Source of the DNA: JAXGRD01 sp040766105
Lineage (GTDB): Bacteria; Bacillota; Clostridia; Peptostreptococcales; Anaerovoracaceae
Direction of reading: 5' to 3'
Assembly: GCA_040766105.1 (NCBI GenBank)
Contig: JAXGRD010000003.1
Location: 186,001-250,000, forward strand
Length of the DNA stretch: 64,000 nucleotides
Below the pieces are notes generated by a model. That model searched no databases. It had not been told where the DNA came from and worked only from the letters and a program-made list of their open reading frames with translations. Positions 60,644 to 64,000 of the stretch are shown here, in pieces. Every line of letters begins with the position of its first letter. Within the stretch, counting starts at the first letter, position 1. The translations under genes and the position numbers were made by a program.

Positions 60644-62193
60644 GACGGTGTCAAGTTGTTGTGGAGTTTTTGATTGACATCAACTCCAAAGTATATTTTT
60701 AGTAGTACCTATTCCATGCAGAAGAGTTTGCGTTCCGCTGGCTCTGTCAAATACGAATGGCTCCCCATCAAATATTGTCCAGTTCGTTGCGCCCGATATG
60801 GCTTCTTTGAGTATTTCATCTGCATATTCGTTGTACGTGTCATCCTGTTTCCTCTTGAAATCTGACGCCTTTATCTCTCCGCCATTCTTAATATACACTC
60901 GTAGTTTCGTTAACTTTCCAAGGCCTTCTTTGCTCCATCCAAGAGGGTCTCTGCTAAATCTCTGTGATAAAACGTGGCTGACCTGTGCCTCTGTGCAGCT
61001 TCCGGGTATGTTAAGCGTTTTTCGGTTTACTATTCTTTCCCAGTTCCCCATCAGGTATGTACCAAAATCGGTGATGCTTTTTCTTTCACGTTCGTTTTCT
61101 GCTACTCCGTATAGCCCATGCAGTATTTCGTCCGCACGCTTCCGGTCTTTGCTTTTAATGGCCTTTGTGAGTCGAAATGCCACATTTCTCCCGGGGAATT
61201 TCGTTGCGATTCCTCTTAGTCTTTTTTCTAGATGATACCCATCCATTACGTGGACAGCTTGAGGGAAATTTTCAAGACCCTTTTGAATCCATTTCGCACC
61301 ATCTCCATGTACGAATATCTTTTCTACTTTCCTCAGATCATAGGTTTGCGCAAGATAGCCTTCTGTACTCTTCCATAGATTCTTTGTATCGAACTTTTCA
61401 TCTACAAAATACATGGTTCCAATGGTTCTGTTACGGCCTAGGCCCTCCTTGCTTATCCCCTCCGTTACAGTAATTAGTGGCACGATTTTACTGCTTTTCC
61501 CCTTCTGTTTTCCGGGTTTTTGCATGTGAACATGGTCTTCGTCTGCATAGATATGTAGCTCGGTTACTTCTTTTTTAGTCTCGGTTTTGGGCACCATTTC
61601 AAGGGTGTCTATCTTTTGAATTTGGTTCTTCACTGCCTGCCTACTTACCAGTCCGCCACCGGCTATCTCGGCACTTTTTGCATAGGAAATCTCCGTTGCT
61701 AGCCCAACCATCTTCGCACTCAGTTCATCTCCTATTCGCTCATATGGACGGATTCCAATGGCTTCATCCAGAAGGGAAACATACCTGGCATTACGTTTGT
61801 CATAGTAGTAGTCGCGTGCTAGATCTAGCCGCCCCAGCTCTGTCAAGAGCTCTCTTGGGCGTTCTTTTTCTTTTAAAACCAAACCTCGTTCTTTTCGTCC
61901 TGCTTTATCCTCTCGCATCTGTCGATTCATATCCGTGCAGATTGCTTCAATGGTGGCTGTTGCAGCATGTTTACAGTCATTCAAAATATCTGAAGCAAGG
62001 CTGTCAACATCATTGATTCCACCCGAGTATGCTTTTTCCAAAATATTTTTTACCAGGTTGTTCACGATTTGTTGTATACTTATTTCCATAGAGATCATCC
62101 TTTCGTGTATTTGTTTGTTGGTTAAACTATTTTATCACGTTGGAATCGATCTCTATTTTATTTTTTAAAACTCCACAACTATTTTACACTATC
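60644..62193 (-). mobile_element. ISLre2-type insertion sequence, copy 3
   Basis: 1550 bp, same orientation as copy 1. It is flanked by the 9-bp duplication TATCATCAA (60635-60643 and 62194-62202). The right duplication overlaps the stop codon of the sigma-54 activator without altering its coding. It separates that gene from azlCD. Confidence 0.95.
60680..62089 (-). CDS. ISLre2/UPF0236-family transposase, copy 3
   Basis: 469 residues, identical in translation to the other two copies; ATG at 62087-62089 behind AAAGGA. Intact. Confidence 0.93.
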   Translation of the reverse strand: MEISIQQIVNNLVKNILEKAYSGGINDVDSLASDILNDCKHAATATIEAICTDMNRQMREDKAGRKERGLVLKEKERPRELLTELGRLDLARDYYYDKRNARYVSLLDEAIGIRPYERIGDELSAKMVGLATEISYAKSAEIAGGGLVSRQAVKNQIQKIDTLEMVPKTETKKEVTELHIYADEDHVHMQKPGKQKGKSSKIVPLITVTEGISKEGLGRNRTIGTMYFVDEKFDTKNLWKSTEGYLAQTYDLRKVEKIFVHGDGAKWIQKGLENFPQAVHVMDGYHLEKRLRGIATKFPGRNVAFRLTKAIKSKDRKRADEILHGLYGVAENERERKSITDFGTYLMGNWERIVNRKTLNIPGSCTEAQVSHVLSQRFSRDPLGWSKEGLGKLTKLRVYIKNGGEIKASDFKRKQDDTYNEYADEILKEAISGATNWTIFDGEPFVFDRASGTQTLLHGIGTTKNILWS

Positions 62194-62198
62194 TATCA

Positions 62199-64000
62199 TC
62201 AAATCCCATACTTCTGCTTCTTACGCATGAGCTGCGCTTGGGTCATATTGAGCAGCTCCGCCGCCTTTCTGGTACTGCCGCCCTTCTGCATGGCATAGCG
62301 GATGAGGGTTTCCTCCTGCTTGGCTATAATTTCATTGAAATCCAGTTTGCCTTCACTGCGCATATCCTTCCGCACGTCGATGACCAACTCGTTAAAGAGC
62401 CGGTCGGAGAGAATGGTTTCCAGATCCCGCACTGTAATCAGGTGATTTTTCACATTGATCACTGCCCGGTGGACTAGGTTTTCCAGCTCTCGCACATTCC
62501 CCTGCCAGTGATGCTCTGCCAAAAACAATGCCGCCTCCGCTTCCAATTCCTTGTCCACACCATACTGCCTGCAGTATTTCTCCGTGAAACTGTTTGCTAG
62601 AACCACCACATCTTCCGGCCGCTCCGACAGAGATGGCACTTGTATGGTACAGATGTTCAATCGATAGTACAAATCTTCCCGGAAGCGCCCTTCCTCCACC
62701 AGTTTTCGCAAGGATATATTGTTGGCACATATGACGCGCACATCCACGTCGATGGGCTTGGTTCCGCCCACCTTATAGAAACGGTTCTCCTGGAGCACTC
62801 GAAGTAGCTTGCTCTGCATGGCCATGGGGAGCTGCCCGATTTCGTCGAGAAAGAGAATTCCCTTGTTGGCCAGTTCAAAATACCCCTTCTTGCCGGCGGA
62901 TTTTGCCCCGGTGAATGCACCCTCTTCATAGCCAAAGAACTCCGACTCCGCCAGATTTTCCGGTATGGTGGCACAGTTGATCTTGATGCAGGCTTCCGCA
63001 TTTCTGGAACTGTTCTTGTGAATCACCTCCAAAATCTTCTCCTTACCCACTCCCGTTTCCCCTTGGATGATTACATTGCAATCGAAGTCCGCAATGTTAA
63101 TGGTTTCCCGAAGCAAGGCCTCTGTTACGGGACTGGCATATATGAAGTCCTCTATCTTGCCTGCTTTTTCCGCGGAATGAATGTTCAGCTTCTTCTCCAC
63201 CAACCTCTGGCCGCTGCCCAGTCTTTCGTATATTTTATTGACCGCCGTCAGCTTATCCTTCATCCCTTTCAAAAGAGAAACGGTGAAGGACTGATAGGCG
63301 GCGTCATATTGATCCACAGAGTAAGTATCCAATTCCTTCCCCATGCTTTCCGCAATGAGGACCGTCTGGGTATAGTTGTTCTTCACAGAGGTGAAATACA
63401 CCCCGCCCTTGTGCCTGGTAAGCAAGACTCCCAACACATCGGCACCGCGCATGTCCTCGCTTTCTATGGTGAAGTCTACCGGTCCCAAATCCATTTCCAT
63501 GATTTCATCGTAGATCAAAATGGGATTGGAAACGTCTCTGATAAAGACCTGATCCACCGTGTCCATGAGAACGCTTTCCACTTCTTCTCGGCTCAACTCT
63601 CCCACCGCATCCACATCCAAGATGGTCAAAATGTTGCAGTCCTTGCCCAATGCTCTGCGGATGCACTCCCCGTAAACCAAGGTGCTGACGATATCCTTAC
63701 CGATGATTAGGTATCGGTTCCCCTTCTTGGCCATTCTGTGAATGGCAAAAAGAGCTCCCGCCTCATCCAGAGCAGCCATGGTGTAGTTTAATTCCAAGTC
63801 CGGCCAAGGTTGCGATATGGGGGAATCTGGGAAGATCACACATTGGCCTTCCACTTCTACCTCCCCATAGTGATAGTCGATTTTTGTGATTCGAGATAGC
63901 TTCATGGGAAGAGCCGTGATGGTTACCAAGCCAAGAATATCGTCCCCTTCCTTGTATTCACAAGTGCGGGCAAAGTCCTCTCCCATCTTTTCAATGGTGC
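62199..64000 (-). CDS. Sigma-54-dependent activator with diaminohexanoate-dehydrogenase-like N-terminus, 5' truncated by window edge
   Basis: About 600 residues seen; the frame stays open to the edge (TIEKMGEDF precedes the first ATG at 63986), so the true start is outside. The N-terminal 250 residues resemble L-erythro-3,5-diaminohexanoate dehydrogenase (lysine fermentation): GLVTITALPMKLSRI, NYTMAALDEAGALF, then RYLIIGKDIVST where the enzyme has a GxGGKSG-like NAD loop. The AAA+ domain has GETGVGKE, the sigma-54 contact motif GAFTGA, LFLDEIGQLP and WQGNVRELENLVHRA. The C-terminal HTH is RKAAELLNMTQAQLMRKK. Probably senses a lysine-pathway intermediate. An IS interrupts the link to azlCD. 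Confidence 0.85.
   Translation of the reverse strand, partial: TIEKMGEDFARTCEYKEGDDILGLVTITALPMKLSRITKIDYHYGEVEVEGQCVIFPDSPISQPWPDLELNYTMAALDEAGALFAIHRMAKKGNRYLIIGKDIVSTLVYGECIRRALGKDCNILTILDVDAVGELSREEVESVLMDTVDQVFIRDVSNPILIYDEIMEMDLGPVDFTIESEDMRGADVLGVLLTRHKGGVYFTSVKNNYTQTVLIAESMGKELDTYSVDQYDAAYQSFTVSLLKGMKDKLTAVNKIYERLGSGQRLVEKKLNIHSAEKAGKIEDFIYASPVTEALLRETINIADFDCNVIIQGETGVGKEKILEVIHKNSSRNAEACIKINCATIPENLAESEFFGYEEGAFTGAKSAGKKGYFELANKGILFLDEIGQLPMAMQSKLLRVLQENRFYKVGGTKPIDVDVRVICANNISLRKLVEEGRFREDLYYRLNICTIQVPSLSERPEDVVVLANSFTEKYCRQYGVDKELEAEAALFLAEHHWQGNVRELENLVHRAVINVKNHLITVRDLETILSDRLFNELVIDVRKDMRSEGKLDFNEIIAKQEETLIRYAMQKGGSTRKAAELLNMTQAQLMRKKQKYGI

Noticed and set aside
54993..62193. 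IS copies 2 and 3 as a composite transposon carrying the 2-hydroxyacid dehydrogenase, 5'-nucleotidase and azlCD
   Set aside because: Each copy has its own target duplication, showing independent insertions; a composite unit would have a duplication only at the outer ends.
1..64000. CRISPR array, prophage or integrated conjugative element
   Set aside because: No regularly spaced short repeats, no phage structural, integrase, relaxase or type IV secretion genes were seen; apart from the three IS copies the window looks like core chromosome.

Overview
The window reads as a chromosomal segment of an obligately anaerobic, low-to-mid GC Firmicute of the class Clostridia. The signs are an oxygen-sensitive class III ribonucleotide reductase with its activase, a second glycyl-radical enzyme, a superoxide-reductase-like protein, ferredoxin-domain oxidoreductases, a fused sigma-54 activator, the carD-PIN/TRAM-ispD/F-proS gene order, strong Shine-Dalgarno sites and frequent TTG starts. 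The species cannot be fixed from the sequence.

Layout. 1-317: 5' end of an aquaporin gene (minus). 428-4126: FMN-riboswitch-controlled riboflavin operon ribD-ribE-ribBA-ribH (plus). 4577-10660: a pyrimidine/ureide catabolic block (minus): LacI regulator, PreA-like dehydrogenase, then, behind a perfect 18-bp LacI-type operator, an M20 carbamoyl amidohydrolase, preT and preA. 10736-13754: ppx-ppk polyphosphate pair. 13906-20457: long minus operon carD, PIN/TRAM ATPase-like gene, ispDF, proS, two half-size chromate transporters, Nudix, cyclophilin. 20750-22898: two-component system (plus). 22873-29975: BMP-type nucleoside ABC transporter operon running into a D12 DNA adenine methylase and radA. 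30186-30764: xpt. 32703-34840: GntR (YtrA-type) regulator, DUF5808-like membrane protein and desulfoferrodoxin-like protein. 35351-39470: GCxE-class glycyl-radical enzyme, Mrp ATPase and MBL-fold protein. 39598-39684: tRNA-Leu(CAG). 39769-43360: Crp/Fnr regulator, GH25 muramidase, FAD protein, small membrane protein, DUF1292 protein. 43445-46727: anaerobic RNR locus. 46724-54920: uvrC, D,D-carboxypeptidase, apgM, serC, serA, YihY, rdgB. 56622-60592: 2-hydroxyacid dehydrogenase, 5'-nucleotidase, azlCD. 62199-64000: sigma-54 activator, running off the edge.

Mobile DNA. Three 1550-bp insertion sequences of the ISLre2/UPF0236 type, with identical transposases, sit at 30854-32403, 54993-56542 and 60644-62193. 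Each has imperfect terminal inverted repeats and intact 9- or 10-bp target duplications. All three lie between genes, and two of them sit next to promoters they have not broken.

Most notable points. (1) NrdD (43933-46197) has no glycyl-radical motif. A separate, divergently transcribed 94-residue protein (43445-43729) carries a clear NrdD radical-domain tail (RRITGYL, then DRVKH). The shared promoter region holds NrdR-box-like sequences placed near both promoters, so this looks like a split class III RNR. (2) The sigma-54 activator at the right edge has an N-terminal part resembling 3,5-diaminohexanoate dehydrogenase whose dinucleotide-binding glycine loop is lost, so it looks like an enzyme recycled as a sensor. 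(3) serC and serA are driven from one palindrome that contains two fully overlapping, opposed promoters. (4) The glycyl-radical enzyme at 35351 has no adjacent activase and a promoter with a 19-bp spacer filled by a palindrome.
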